In this document: one piece after another, positions 24,798 to 33,777 of the stretch
Position numbering within the stretch: position 1 is the stretch's first letter
How the letters are laid out: each line of letters starts with the position of its first letter
Assembly (NCBI RefSeq): GCF_004119455.1
Contig: NZ_NRQT01000013.1
Location: 61,731-125,730 of the forward strand
Direction of reading: 5' to 3'
Length of the DNA: 64,000 bases
From: Chryseobacterium sp. CH25
Lineage (GTDB): Bacteria; Bacteroidota; Bacteroidia; Flavobacteriales; Weeksellaceae
The notes under the pieces: generated by a model
Told to the model about the DNA's origin: nothing
Databases searched by the model: none
Seen by the model: the letters and a program-made list of their open reading frames with translations, nothing else
Program-made: the position numbers and the translations under genes

Positions 24798-25985
24798 ATG
24801 AATCCAAACCAATGTTCTTTCTGCGGAAGAAAAAGAAATGAAGTACAAATGTTGATTTCTGGGCAGAACGGTTTTATTTGTGAAAATTGTATAGAGCAGG
24901 CACATGTTATTGTGAAAGACAGTGCTTCCAAATCAGGACATTCTCCTGCAGACAATATGGAAGATCTTAAAAAGCCAAAAGAGATCAAGGTGTTTTTGGA
25001 CCAGTATGTCATTGGACAGGATCAGGCCAAAAAGCAACTTTCCATTGCGGTATACAACCATTATAAGAGATTGCTTCACGCTCAGGATGAAAACAGAGAA
25101 GTAGAGCTTGAAAAGTCTAACATCATCATGATAGGAGAGACAGGAACAGGAAAAACGTTGTTGGCTAAAACCATTGCCAGAGAACTTAATGTTCCTTTCT
25201 GTATTGTGGATGCTACTATTTTAACAGAAGCAGGATATGTAGGGGAAGATGTTGAAAGTATTCTTTCAAGATTATTGATGGTGGCCGACTATGATGTGGA
25301 AAAGGCAGAAAAAGGAATTGTCTTTATTGATGAGATTGATAAGATTGCAAGAAAATCAGATAACCCAAGTATTACAAGAGACGTTTCCGGAGAAGGAGTA
25401 CAGCAGGGATTATTGAAACTGTTGGAAGGAAGTATCGTAAACGTACCGCCACAGGGAGGTAGAAAACACCCGGATCAGAAGTACATCCAGGTGAATACTC
25501 AGAATATCCTTTTTATTGCTGGAGGAGCTTTTGACGGAATTAAAGAGATTATTGAAAGAAGAATGAATAAGCAGGCTATTGGTTTCAGTTCAGAAAAAAT
25601 CAATAAAACTGATGAAGATGAGTATGTATTAACAAATATTAATGCAATTGACTTACGTTCTTTTGGATTAATTCCCGAACTTTTAGGAAGGTTTCCAATC
25701 ATCACTTACCTTGATAAACTCACAAAAGAAACGCTGGTAAGAATTATGAAAGAGCCTAAAAACTCAATAGTGAATCAATTTGTGGAACTCTTCAAAATGG
25801 ATGGCACGGATTTGGTAATTACCGACGGGGCAATTGAAAAAATTGTTGAGGAAACCATTGAAAAAGGATTGGGAGCAAGAGGTCTTAGAGGGACTACAGA
25901 AAAGGTTCTGGAAGACTATATGTTTTCAATAGGAGAGGAAAAAGAGATTGTCTTAACTGAAGATAATATTTTGATTAATAGATAA
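24798..25985 (+). CDS. clpX: ClpX, ATP-dependent unfoldase of the ClpXP protease
   Basis: A 395-aa ClpX. The N-terminal C4 zinc domain has CSFC (residues 6-9) and CENC; the AAA+ core has Walker A GETGTGKT (about 112-119), Walker B IVFIDEIDKIA and the pore-loop GYVGEDVES. The IGF loop for ClpP binding is present as NKQAIGFSSE, so it can pair with ClpP. It unfolds tagged substrates in the cytoplasm. Length is slightly below E. coli ClpX (424), as in other Bacteroidota. Confidence 0.97.
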   Translation: MNPNQCSFCGRKRNEVQMLISGQNGFICENCIEQAHVIVKDSASKSGHSPADNMEDLKKPKEIKVFLDQYVIGQDQAKKQLSIAVYNHYKRLLHAQDENREVELEKSNIIMIGETGTGKTLLAKTIARELNVPFCIVDATILTEAGYVGEDVESILSRLLMVADYDVEKAEKGIVFIDEIDKIARKSDNPSITRDVSGEGVQQGLLKLLEGSIVNVPPQGGRKHPDQKYIQVNTQNILFIAGGAFDGIKEIIERRMNKQAIGFSSEKINKTDEDEYVLTNINAIDLRSFGLIPELLGRFPIITYLDKLTKETLVRIMKEPKNSIVNQFVELFKMDGTDLVITDGAIEKIVEETIEKGLGARGLRGTTEKVLEDYMFSIGEEKEIVLTEDNILINR

Positions 25986-26014
25986 AAAAGTTTTTTTTTT
26001 AAAGAAAAAAATAA

Positions 26015-26022
26015 TACCTTTG
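26015..26022 (+). promoter_or_regulatory. Bacteroidota-type -7 box TACCTTTG
   Basis: TACCTTTGC 39 bases before the ATG of the T9SS gene at 26061, preceded by a T11 tract at the -33 distance. Confidence 0.6.
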
Positions 26023-26060
26023 CGGGTGAAGATTGTATTAACACACAAATAATTTATACA

Positions 26061-28034
26061 ATGAGAAAAAGTTTATTTGCTATAGGTCTTTTAGCAATTA
26101 GTTACTCTGTTCAGGCGCAGATACTATGTCATGTTGACACTAATGCTAATATGTATGTGAGCGAAGGCACCCTAGTTTATAGTGGTGGAGGTGTACAGAC
26201 AAAAGGCTCCGGTCTTTTGGAAGTGCGTGGAAATGTTATGATAGAAGGTGCGGGCGGAGACGCTTTTAGAACATTAGATGCCGCTGGTACGGGTGCAAAG
26301 ACCGATGGTGGAAACATTGTTCTGAAAATGAATACCCCTGCAACCTATGCAACATCTACGTACGGACAATTGTACATCAATGGATTATCCCAGTCCAATG
26401 TTACAGGTGTTGTAAGTAAAGAGTATAGAGCAGACAAGCATGGTACCGGTAATTTTTACCAACAGATAGCTCTACCTTTTAATAATAAGGTATTAAATAC
26501 TCTATCTCCCGAACTTAACAAAACCTTTACTGATGCCAGATATTCTAAGAATGAAATCTTAACTTGGGATAATGCTGTGGTTGTAAGTAAAACCTTAACA
26601 ACTGCTTCTGCTACTCAAGTTCCTTATGGATATTATATGCTGGGATCTAATAATAACAATTTAGATCTTAGTGCTCCTCCAGGAGGAGCCAACGCTGTTT
26701 ACACTGTTAATGGTCAGCCATTCTCGAACTTAGCAACTGTTAATTTACAGAATGCTGGTAATGGTATTAACTTTGGTGCGAATGGTGGGGCTATTAATAT
26801 GTATAATGAGAAATATAACACTTACCTTTATGACCAGTTTGAAGAAACTGCAAGCCCATGGGCAGGAAATTATGGTAAGAATATTTACGAATTTGGTAAC
26901 CCTTTCTTAACGAATTTAGATTTATCAACTATCGGATATACTGAAACTACTCCAAATGGTATTAGTGATGGCAACGCAATCAATAATATCTGGGCGGTTC
27001 AATATTCGCCGGGATCTGTACAGTATACCAATGCAGGAAGTACTTTTACTGATGCTCTTATTATGACATTTGATGAGACTACTCACATTCCTGTAGGAGA
27101 TGTTAATAATCTTATGGTAAAACCAATGGGGGTTTTCATTATGAAGTTAAGAGATAACACTCCTCAAACGCTAAATTTTAATACCCTTAGAAGATTTAAA
27201 AATACAGCAAGACCTGCTAATACGGATTACAATGTAAATGCTAAAAATGCATTTAAAAGTGTTAGTGCCGGAACTATTAAGCAGTTAGGTGTAATTGGTC
27301 TAGACGCTAGCGGTAAAGAATTGGCAAGAACTTATTATGTAGTTTCAGGACATGCTACAACAGGACACCAGACATCTACAGCTACTACGGTACAGGCTGC
27401 TTCTGGAGATAACCTGATTGTTACATATGAAGAAAAAACAACTGGAGGAATTGACCCTAACTATCAATCAAACTACTCATTATACATCAATGAAGCAAAC
27501 GAAAAAGACTTCTTGGGTAAAAATGTTGTTTTAAATAGTTTTGATTACAATGAGCCTGGTCAGACTCAGAAAATTGTTTCTTACAAATTTGAAGTTAGAG
27601 AAAATGCTGAAATGATTCCAACAGGAGTTCATCAGTTATCTTCTGGAACTGGATTCTATTATAAAACGGCTAATGGTAATGTTGAAGAAGTTAAACAGGA
27701 TGCAGTTATTCCTGTAAATTCTAAAACTTATAACCTTTACTATGGAGCTCCTGATAGAGGTTCATTGGCAACAAAAGAAGATACGTCATCACTTTCAAGA
27801 ACAATGGTTGTTTATAACCCAGCGGTTAGCAACTATATTGTGAGATTTGATAAAAATTGGAAAAAAGCAGATATTGAAGTTTATGATATGAGTGGTAAGC
27901 TTATCATCTCTAAGAAAGCTGTAGATACAGCTAAGGATTTCGTAATTGAACTGGATGGTTCAGTGAAGAGCTCTTATGTTGTAAAAGTGGTTTCTGATAA
28001 AGGAGTAATAGTTAACACCAAAATCTTAAAATAA
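26061..28034 (+). CDS. T9SS-secreted surface protein, 657 aa
   Basis: A large exported protein. The signal peptide ends at VQAQ (residue about 20). The body (residues 25-560) is beta-rich with many Asn/Thr/Gly repeats (GGNIVLKMNTPATYA, FYQQIALPFNNKV, FGNPFLTNLDLS) and resembles Bacteroidota surface proteins whose genes precede small PID-motif proteins. A type A sorting domain ends it (about 575-657: MVVYNPAVSNYIVRFD, IEVYDMSGKLIISKK, VVKVVSDKGVIVNTKILK). Exported through T9SS. The next gene starts six bases downstream and must be co-expressed. Confidence 0.85.
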   Translation: MRKSLFAIGLLAISYSVQAQILCHVDTNANMYVSEGTLVYSGGGVQTKGSGLLEVRGNVMIEGAGGDAFRTLDAAGTGAKTDGGNIVLKMNTPATYATSTYGQLYINGLSQSNVTGVVSKEYRADKHGTGNFYQQIALPFNNKVLNTLSPELNKTFTDARYSKNEILTWDNAVVVSKTLTTASATQVPYGYYMLGSNNNNLDLSAPPGGANAVYTVNGQPFSNLATVNLQNAGNGINFGANGGAINMYNEKYNTYLYDQFEETASPWAGNYGKNIYEFGNPFLTNLDLSTIGYTETTPNGISDGNAINNIWAVQYSPGSVQYTNAGSTFTDALIMTFDETTHIPVGDVNNLMVKPMGVFIMKLRDNTPQTLNFNTLRRFKNTARPANTDYNVNAKNAFKSVSAGTIKQLGVIGLDASGKELARTYYVVSGHATTGHQTSTATTVQAASGDNLIVTYEEKTTGGIDPNYQSNYSLYINEANEKDFLGKNVVLNSFDYNEPGQTQKIVSYKFEVRENAEMIPTGVHQLSSGTGFYYKTANGNVEEVKQDAVIPVNSKTYNLYYGAPDRGSLATKEDTSSLSRTMVVYNPAVSNYIVRFDKNWKKADIEVYDMSGKLIISKKAVDTAKDFVIELDGSVKSSYVVKVVSDKGVIVNTKILK

Positions 28035-28039
28035 ATAAT

Positions 28040-28267
28040 ATGAAAACTATAAATAAACTAGTATCCGCTCTTTTGCTTTTTGTGGTATCCTTTGCGTATG
28101 CAGAAGAAATCCCACCAGCTCCAGCTCCTACAGGAAGAGGAGGTATCGGAGGAGGTGGACCAGGTGCACCAGCTTCACCAATAGATATGTATATATATTT
28201 ACTTGCTATTGTAGCTATCGTGTTCATTGCGTTCTACACAAAAAAGTATAAAAGCATAAAAGCATAA
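28040..28267 (+). CDS. Small PID-motif membrane protein, 75 aa
   Basis: A 75-aa protein with a cleavable signal (residues 1-21, VSFAYAEE), a Pro/Ala/Gly linker (residues 23-47: PPAPAP, RGGIGGGGPGAPA), then SPIDMY, one transmembrane segment (about 51-66) and a basic tail (KKYKSIKA). The order linker, short motif, TM, basic residues resembles sortase/exosortase-type anchoring signals, but the whole protein is only this tail. Six bases after the T9SS gene and before a terminator. I do not know its function; partner or chaperone of the T9SS protein is a guess. Confidence 0.8.
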   Translation: MKTINKLVSALLLFVVSFAYAEEIPPAPAPTGRGGIGGGGPGAPASPIDMYIYLLAIVAIVFIAFYTKKYKSIKA

Positions 28268-28286
28268 AATTTTATTAAAATAATAG

Positions 28287-28319
28287 GAAACTCTCTGATT
28301 AATCAGAGAGTTTTTTTAT
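28287..28319 (+). terminator. Terminator after the T9SS/PID pair
   Basis: Stem AAACTCTCTGATT / AATCAGAGAGTTT with no loop to speak of, then TTTTATTTTT. Confidence 0.9.
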
Positions 28320-28328
28320 TTTTACTCT

Positions 28329-29621
28329 ATGAAAAAGATTTACACACTAGCTGCGGTTTTAGCTGCATTTGCACTGCAGGCTCAGTTTACAGTTACAGTT
28401 CAGACACCGGCAGATTTTAAAGACCAGGATGCCATTCTATATACATTAAGCGGTTCAAAAGATATTATTGTTACCAAAGAACAAAGCAAGAATAATACAT
28501 GGACCTTTAAATATCCAAGCAACTATATGGGGATGATGAAGATTTACTTTCCCACAACCAATAATACGGTAAGCTTTATTTCTGAAAACAAGAATGTAAA
28601 TATTAAGTTAGATATTCAGAATAATAAAGTGAAGGATGTTACATATCTGGATGAGGCTAATGAGCTAATGAGTAAGCAACAGGAAGGTTCTCAAAAGAAA
28701 GAACTTATACTTCCGGCTTTAACTCAAATCAAAGAATACTATAAAGATACTACAGACTTTGGAAAAGCTCTAAAAACAGAGATTGACAGACTTTCAGGGA
28801 CATCCACTTCTATTGATGCTGCCAAGCACCCTTTTATAACTTATTATAATGCTAATTACAGTAAATTCCTGGGAAATCAGGCAGATGGTAATAAAAAGGT
28901 TGATCAGGATGAAATCATTAACTTCCTTGATAAGTCTAATGATATGCTGGAAAGCTCATCACTACTGAGACCTGTATTATTAGCTTATTTAAACTCTGGA
29001 GGCAATACTAATGTTGGTGGCTCAGTAGATAAACTTTTAGACCGTTTAAAGGTGGAAACTCCAAGAGGGCAAACAGTACTGTCTGAACTTATCGATATTT
29101 TTGATGTTTATCAGATGGATGAGTTTAAAAACAAGTATCTTGGTTTAGCTAAAAATCTGAAATGTACTATTAATGATAGATTAGCTTCTACTCTAAAATC
29201 TAATGCTAATGTGGAAATGGGAGCTGTATTCCCTAATAATAAGTTCCAGTCGGCAACTAATACTACAGCAAAATCAATTCATGATGTGAAGGCTGACAAG
29301 AAGGTTATTGTATTCTGGTCATCTACATGTTCACACTGTGAAACTGAACTTCCGAAGTTATTGGAGAAATACAATGATTTAAAAGCAAAAAATATTCAGG
29401 TTATCGCGTTGTCTTTAGATGTAGATAAAAATTCTTATTCTAAAAAGATTGCTGCATTTCCATGGATCAATGATTCAGAATTGAGAGGCTGGAACAGTAG
29501 TTATGTAGATACTTACAATGTTCATGCAACACCAACCTATTTTATTTTAGATGCTAATAATAAGATAATCAACAAACCAGACCATGTAGGGAATGTTTTA
29601 GAATATTTTATGTTAAAATAA
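28329..29621 (+). CDS. TlpA-like thioredoxin family protein, exported
   Basis: A 430-aa periplasmic protein. Signal peptide MKKIYTLAAVLAAFALQAQ. An N-terminal beta domain and helical middle (residues 25-310) precede a thioredoxin domain (about 315-430) with active site CSHC in FWSSTCSHCETELPKL and the cis-Pro in NVHATPTYFIL. This is the layout of Bacteroidota TlpA/ResA-like disulfide reductases. It may reduce disulfides of exported proteins; the specific substrate is unknown. Confidence 0.9.
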   Translation: MKKIYTLAAVLAAFALQAQFTVTVQTPADFKDQDAILYTLSGSKDIIVTKEQSKNNTWTFKYPSNYMGMMKIYFPTTNNTVSFISENKNVNIKLDIQNNKVKDVTYLDEANELMSKQQEGSQKKELILPALTQIKEYYKDTTDFGKALKTEIDRLSGTSTSIDAAKHPFITYYNANYSKFLGNQADGNKKVDQDEIINFLDKSNDMLESSSLLRPVLLAYLNSGGNTNVGGSVDKLLDRLKVETPRGQTVLSELIDIFDVYQMDEFKNKYLGLAKNLKCTINDRLASTLKSNANVEMGAVFPNNKFQSATNTTAKSIHDVKADKKVIVFWSSTCSHCETELPKLLEKYNDLKAKNIQVIALSLDVDKNSYSKKIAAFPWINDSELRGWNSSYVDTYNVHATPTYFILDANNKIINKPDHVGNVLEYFMLK

Positions 29622-29665
29622 TTTTGGAGGTAAAGAATATTTTTCTATATTTGCACCACCAAAAC

Positions 29666-29739
29666 GGCGAGGTAGCTCAGTTGGTTAGAGCGCAGGATTC
29701 ATAACCCTGAGGTCACGGGTTCAATTCCCGTCTTCGCTA
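29666..29739 (+). tRNA. tRNA with CAT anticodon (Met or Ile2), copy 1
   Basis: 74 nt; CCA is not encoded. Acceptor GGCGAGG/CTTCGCT (G-U at the end pair), D-arm GCTC/GAGC, anticodon loop TTCATAA giving CAT, T-arm ACGGG TTCAATT CCCGT. A standard 1-72 pair rules out the usual initiator; elongator Met or tRNA-Ile (lysidine-modified CAT) are both possible. Confidence 0.93.
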
Positions 29740-29740
29740 C

Positions 29741-29776
29741 AAAAACCGCAATCATTCATAAATGGTTGCGGTTTTC
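29741..29776 (+). terminator. tRNA terminator, copy 1 (repeated at 30057-30092 and 30373-30412)
   Basis: AAACCGCAATCATT / AATGGTTGCGGTTTT hairpin directly after the tRNA. Copy 3 has compensating changes (ATCATTTATGAATGG), so the hairpin is conserved. Confidence 0.8.
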
Positions 29777-29981
29777 ATTTTTATATAATTGCTTTCATTT
29801 TTCAGAATTATTTTCCTCATAATTGCTCACCCTGCCTATAAAATGTCATCTGAAGGCTTCAGCTTTATTTAGATTGTAGTAATATCTTGTTGAGTTTGTT
29901 TCATGTAAAAGATATTTAAACTTTATTGTTGTAATAAGGATTCAGATAAAATTATTTTTTTTATATTTGCACCACCAAAAC

Positions 29982-30055
29982 GGCGAGGTAGCTCAGTTGG
30001 TTAGAGCGCAGGATTCATAACCCTGAGGTCACGGGTTCAATTCCCGTCTTCGCTA
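29982..30055 (+). tRNA. tRNA with CAT anticodon, copy 2
   Basis: Identical in sequence to copy 1, 316 bp downstream. Preceded by TATATTTGC, which serves as its own -7 box. Confidence 0.93.
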
Positions 30056-30297
30056 CAAAAACCGCAATCATTCATAAATGGTTGCGGTTTTCATTTTTAT
30101 ATAATTGCTTTCATTTTTCAGAATTATTTTCCTCATAATTGCTCACCCTGCCTATAAAATGTCATCTGAAGGCTTCAGCTTTATTTAGATTGTAGTAATA
30201 TCTTGTTGAGTTTGTTTCATGTAAAAGATATTTAAACTTTATTGTTGTAATAAGGATTCAGATAAAATTATTTTTTTTATATTTGCACCACCAAAAC

Positions 30298-30371
30298 GGC
30301 GAGGTAGCTCAGTTGGTTAGAGCGCAGGATTCATAACCCTGAGGTCACGGGTTCAATTCCCGTCTTCGCTA
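30298..30371 (+). tRNA. tRNA with CAT anticodon, copy 3
   Basis: Identical to copies 1 and 2. The following sequence diverges after the terminator hairpin, marking the end of the tandem array. Confidence 0.93.
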
Positions 30372-30412
30372 CAAAAAACCGCAATCATTTATGAATGGTT
30401 GCGGTTTTTATT

Positions 30413-30875
30413 TTTATACCATAGTATTCATTTTCCGGAATAGTTTCTTCATTAGGTTATTTTTTTACCTAGAGAATATAGACGGTAGTTGATTTTTCTA
30501 TTTGTTACAAATTAAGCTATATATATTAACAGTAGATGATGGGAATAAGTTTGAGAAAACACAATAAAGCTAATCCTATATACTATCATATAAAGCCTAT
30601 ACTAATTTAAAATTATCCGATGTCTTCTGTTTTTTGCCTATTAATAGAATATTTTGATCCACAACGACCGGATAAGTTGGGATGAAACAATAATACTATT
30701 AAATCCTCATTAAAAATTAAAACTGTGTTTTTCTTTTAAATCGTACTGAGATCATAGCTCTGCTAATAGGCTGAAAATAGATGTAATTTAGATGTTTCTA
30801 GAATTTGCAAACCTGTAAATTATTAAAGGGTGAGATAAGTATTTTTCCGATCATTAACCCTAAAAAGTTAAATTA
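30413..30875. other. Gene-free spacer between tRNA array and AbiC-like gene
   Basis: AT-rich. No ORF, RNA or clear repeat of tRNA sequence (attachment-site-like) was seen. Confidence 0.5.
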
Positions 30876-32045
30876 TTAATCTTCATCCCATTTTTGAGAT
30901 TCAAAAATATAATCTTTATCTTTATATGAACGAGCTATTTGTTGTTTGTTTTTTATTTTTTGATATTCTTGTTTAAAAAAAGGATCATTTATTAATGTAT
31001 CTTGATATAAGTTATGAATCATTCGAAAGTCAGAGAAAAATTTATTTGTGTTTTCCCATTCAGGTGCAAATGCCAAATAGTTATAAAATAACATGGCTTG
31101 TTCATAATTAGAAAGTTGAGCCCTTAATATACGTAAATATTTGCGTTGTTCAGGATATGTTAAAAAGTCATTTTCTTGTGCGACGAATTTTACGATATGA
31201 TACAAATGTCTATAGTAATGCCCTAATTTATTTTCATGTCCTTCAAATAGTGGATACCTTGATTTGGTATTATTGTTAATAAACTCATTAACTATATGTT
31301 TGCCATTTAATATAGAGTTGTCAAAATTTTGTTTCTCTCCCAGTAGTGTAGATTTGTATTTACCTTCTTCTAGAGTGGAATATCCATTGAAAAAAGCTTT
31401 ATATGGAATTGAAAAATTTAAAAAAGAAGAAACACCAGTAGCAAATAAGGCACTAGACTTAGAGCCTCTATAAATTTTAAAGGCTATTTCCAATTCATTG
31501 GCTAAATAGATAAAGACGTCCCTGCCTTTGATTTGTTTTACATTTATTACTGATTTAATAACAGATGTTTTTTTTTCTTGAAAAGAATCTGTATTTTCAG
31601 ATGTATCATAGGTCTTTTGTTCATTGTAAATGTATAAGTCAACTTCAATTTCATTCACATTTTCTTTGTGTAGTTTTAACATTTCATAAAATTGAGCTTC
31701 AAAAAAAATTCTTTGATTTTCGTTGGTTTGTAATTTCAATTGCCGTTTAATATTCTTATTCTGATTTTTTAAATCAGTTTTAAAGTTCTCTATTTGAATT
31801 TGATTTGCTCTTAGTTGCATATAAAAAGCTAAGAAAGTTATAAAAACGCTACTAAGTGTTATGAGTGGGTTCATAATTCCGCCTATAGTATCTCCTATAT
31901 AGCCAGAATTTGCATCAAATTTTTCTTTATTATCGATTAACAAGTTTGGTGCAAGAAATGAAAAAATAATAATTGAAAATGATAATACGACTAATATTAT
32001 TACTTTCTTGTCCCAAAGAATTTGAGGCTGTTTCTTTTTCTTCAT
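30876..32045 (-). CDS. Putative phage abortive infection (AbiC-like) protein
   Basis: A 389-aa protein with two N-terminal membrane segments (about residues 14-33 and 57-78), with the loop GYIGDTIGGIMNPLITLSSVFITFLAF typical of the putAbiC family (PF16872), then a coiled coil (LRANQIQIENFKTDLKNQNKNIKRQ) and FFEAQFYEMLKLHKENVNEIE, also a family hallmark. The C-terminal half (HYYRHLYHIVKFV, LRAQLSNYEQAMLFYNYLA) matches the family too. AbiC-like proteins are thought to stop phage propagation by killing or arresting the host; that is family knowledge, not shown here. AT content is higher than in the housekeeping genes, and it lies alone beside a tRNA array, which suggests acquisition. Confidence 0.8.
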   Translation of the reverse strand: MKKKKQPQILWDKKVIILVVLSFSIIIFSFLAPNLLIDNKEKFDANSGYIGDTIGGIMNPLITLSSVFITFLAFYMQLRANQIQIENFKTDLKNQNKNIKRQLKLQTNENQRIFFEAQFYEMLKLHKENVNEIEVDLYIYNEQKTYDTSENTDSFQEKKTSVIKSVINVKQIKGRDVFIYLANELEIAFKIYRGSKSSALFATGVSSFLNFSIPYKAFFNGYSTLEEGKYKSTLLGEKQNFDNSILNGKHIVNEFINNNTKSRYPLFEGHENKLGHYYRHLYHIVKFVAQENDFLTYPEQRKYLRILRAQLSNYEQAMLFYNYLAFAPEWENTNKFFSDFRMIHNLYQDTLINDPFFKQEYQKIKNKQQIARSYKDKDYIFESQKWDED

Positions 32046-32110
32046 AGATGTTTATTATGTATGTTATTTTGTTTTATTTATTCAAATTTCTCAGGACATA
32101 TCACTCTATT

Positions 32111-32148
32111 ATAAAAAAGCCGTTTCCTTATATTGAAAACGGCATATT
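32111..32148 (-). terminator. Terminator of the peptide-secretion transcript
   Basis: Minus-strand stem GCCGTTTT / AAACGGC with a 10-nt loop and TTTTTTAT, about 20 bases after the HlyD stop. Confidence 0.85.
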
Positions 32149-32168
32149 TTATTTGTTTAAAGCCTTTA

Positions 32169-33466
32169 CTAAGCCTGATAGCCTAATAGCTTTCTGATTT
32201 GATAGAAGAATCTTTCAATAAGTCTCAGATCTTCAGTTACAATTTCTGCACTTCCTCTTAGCTCTTTATCAAATTTCAGATTTTTATTGTAGCTTGTTTT
32301 TAATCCTTTTGGTAGAACTACGTCTACATAATAATTTCCTTTGTCATCCGGAATAAGTGATATGTTCTGAACTTTTCCTTCTACAATTCCGTATTCCTGG
32401 AAACGATAGTTGTCCAGTTTGATTAATACTTTTTCTCCTGGAGTGATTTTTCCAGAGTTTACGGTAGGAACAGACATTCTGCCTACTAATTTCTCCTTAT
32501 TCTTAGGAAGGATAGATACAATAGCTTCTCCGGCTTTTACGAACTGATTTTCGCCGAAAAACTGTTGGAAACTGGCAACACCATCCGTAGATGAAATAAC
32601 AAGATAATTTTGCTCCCAAAGCTTTAAAGCTTTTCTGAGTTGTTCAAATAGCTGTAAGGTTTGTGAAGAATAATTGATTTTATCTTTTTCTGTATTAATT
32701 ACTGTTCCGCTTCTTGTTTTATTAAGATTAGAAATTCCTTCTTCAGCTTGCGAAATAGAAATATTGATATTTTCAAGGTTCTGTTGAGCCTGAAGATATT
32801 TGATTTTTTCATTTTCAAGTTCCATGGCAGAGATCACTCCCTGATTGAATAGTTCCTGAGATCGCTGGAAGTTTTTTCTGGTAAGGTCGTATTTAGCTGA
32901 TTCCAGATTTTTTTGCTGTTTTAAAGTCGTAATTCTCGCTCTCGATTCAGATAAACTGAGATTAGTAGCGAGGTTTTCCGGAGCATAAGGCTGTAATCTT
33001 GTAAAAAGCTCTTCATCCTGAAATGCTTTTGCAAAGCTATTGTAGTCTCCCTGAAGTTCACCTAATTTAAATCTTGAAGTCTGAGCAATAGGGAAGGAAC
33101 TAAGCTGATTCGGAGATATGGAATCTACCATTTTTTTAATGCGATAACATCTTTGTAATTGGCTGCTGACAACATTACCATCAGAACATCATTCTTCTTT
33201 ACTTCCTGATGATCCTTAATGAATATTTTTTCAATCTTAGAGTTTATTCTTGCCTCTAATTTTTCCGGTGGGTTCTGAGAGGTTACTATAATAGGGGCCG
33301 GTACAAATTCCGGATACTTTATAATATAACTCATAACAAAAATGAGTAGGATAATTACAAATATAAGCGTGTTTCCCCAACGGATCATCCAATTAGGAGG
33401 TTGAGTAAGGATATCCTGTACACTTTCTGAGCGGAGTTCGATATTGTCTAAAACGTCTTCTTTCAT
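32169..33466 (-). CDS. HlyD-family membrane fusion protein, split by a one-base shift
   Basis: Two overlapping frames encode one periplasmic adaptor. The 5' part (33466-33125, 113 aa) has the cytoplasmic tail, one TM (about residues 31-52), and the first lipoyl half (ARINSKIEKIFIKDHQEVKKNDVLMVM). The 3' part (33131-32169, 320 aa) has the coiled-coil hairpin (LTRKNFQRSQELFNQGVISAMELENEK) and second lipoyl half. The break is at an A7 run (minus strand; 33137-33131). In the 0 frame it reads ttA AAA AAA, a perfect -1 slippery heptamer, and a -1 shift gives ALKK-MVDSISPNQ, restoring a normal ~430-aa protein. It is either programmed frameshifting/slippage, a mutation, or a missed A in the read. Partner of the exporter upstream. 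Confidence 0.85.
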
Positions 33467-33512
33467 TGTTTTCTGAGATAAAGTTCCCCCAATTTTTCAG
33501 GGGGAATATAAT

Positions 33513-33707
33513 TTAAATACGTGGGCAAGTCCCGTCATACCACGATGGTGGTGAAGTGTCTGCGTCTGGTGGACATGCAATATGATGCAGGCGACATGGC
33601 ATCCAGCTACCCAGGCACCATGATCCACAACAGTTGTCGTCCGGAATTATTGCACCCCCACTGACAAAAACTAAATCTTTTCTGGAAAGTTTTTTTAGAT
33701 TTTTCAT
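33513..33707 (-). CDS. Cys-rich bacteriocin-like peptide with GG leader
   Basis: A 64-aa precursor. Leader residues 1-18 (MKNLKKLSRKDLVFVSGG) end in the double-glycine processed by C39 peptidases. The core has six cysteines (26, 27, 31, 38, 45, 61) plus several Trp and Pro, compatible with three disulfides. It lies between the exporter and HlyD genes and has its own copy of the conserved upstream element (33729-33758). Predicted to be cleaved and exported by the C39 exporter and oxidised by the VKOR-thioredoxin fusion. Activity unknown. Confidence 0.88.
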   Translation of the reverse strand: MKNLKKLSRKDLVFVSGGAIIPDDNCCGSWCLGSWMPCRLHHIACPPDADTSPPSWYDGTCPRI

Positions 33708-33728
33708 AATTAATAGAAGTTTTTAGTT

Positions 33729-33758
33729 TCCTACTCTGTAAGCTTTTCGGATTCCGCT
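33729..33758 (-). promoter_or_regulatory. Conserved upstream element, copy 3
   Basis: Minus-strand AGCGGAATCCGAAAAGC, 4 nt, AGAGTAGGA, ending 21 nt before the ATG at 33707 and starting only 20 nt after the exporter stop. There is little room for a separate full promoter upstream, which favours an RNA or protein-binding element. Confidence 0.75.
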
Positions 33759-33777
33759 ATATATTGATTCTCAATGG

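Larger units (their letters stand above)
29666..30297 (+). repeat. Two tandem 316-bp units, each tRNA plus spacer
   Basis: 29666-29981 and 29982-30297 appear identical over their whole length: tRNA, hairpin terminator, ~200-bp spacer and a TATATTTGCACC promoter box. A third tRNA copy begins at 30298 but its downstream spacer differs. This is a recent tandem duplication. Confidence 0.9.

Noticed and set aside
29666..30371. Regular identical repeats suggesting a CRISPR array
   Set aside because: The repeats are whole tRNA genes in 316-bp units with identical spacers; CRISPR spacers would differ and units would be 60-80 bp.
30413..32168. Genomic island with tRNA-derived attachment sites
   Set aside because: I searched by eye for a second copy of the tRNA 3' end beyond the array and found none, and there is no integrase.
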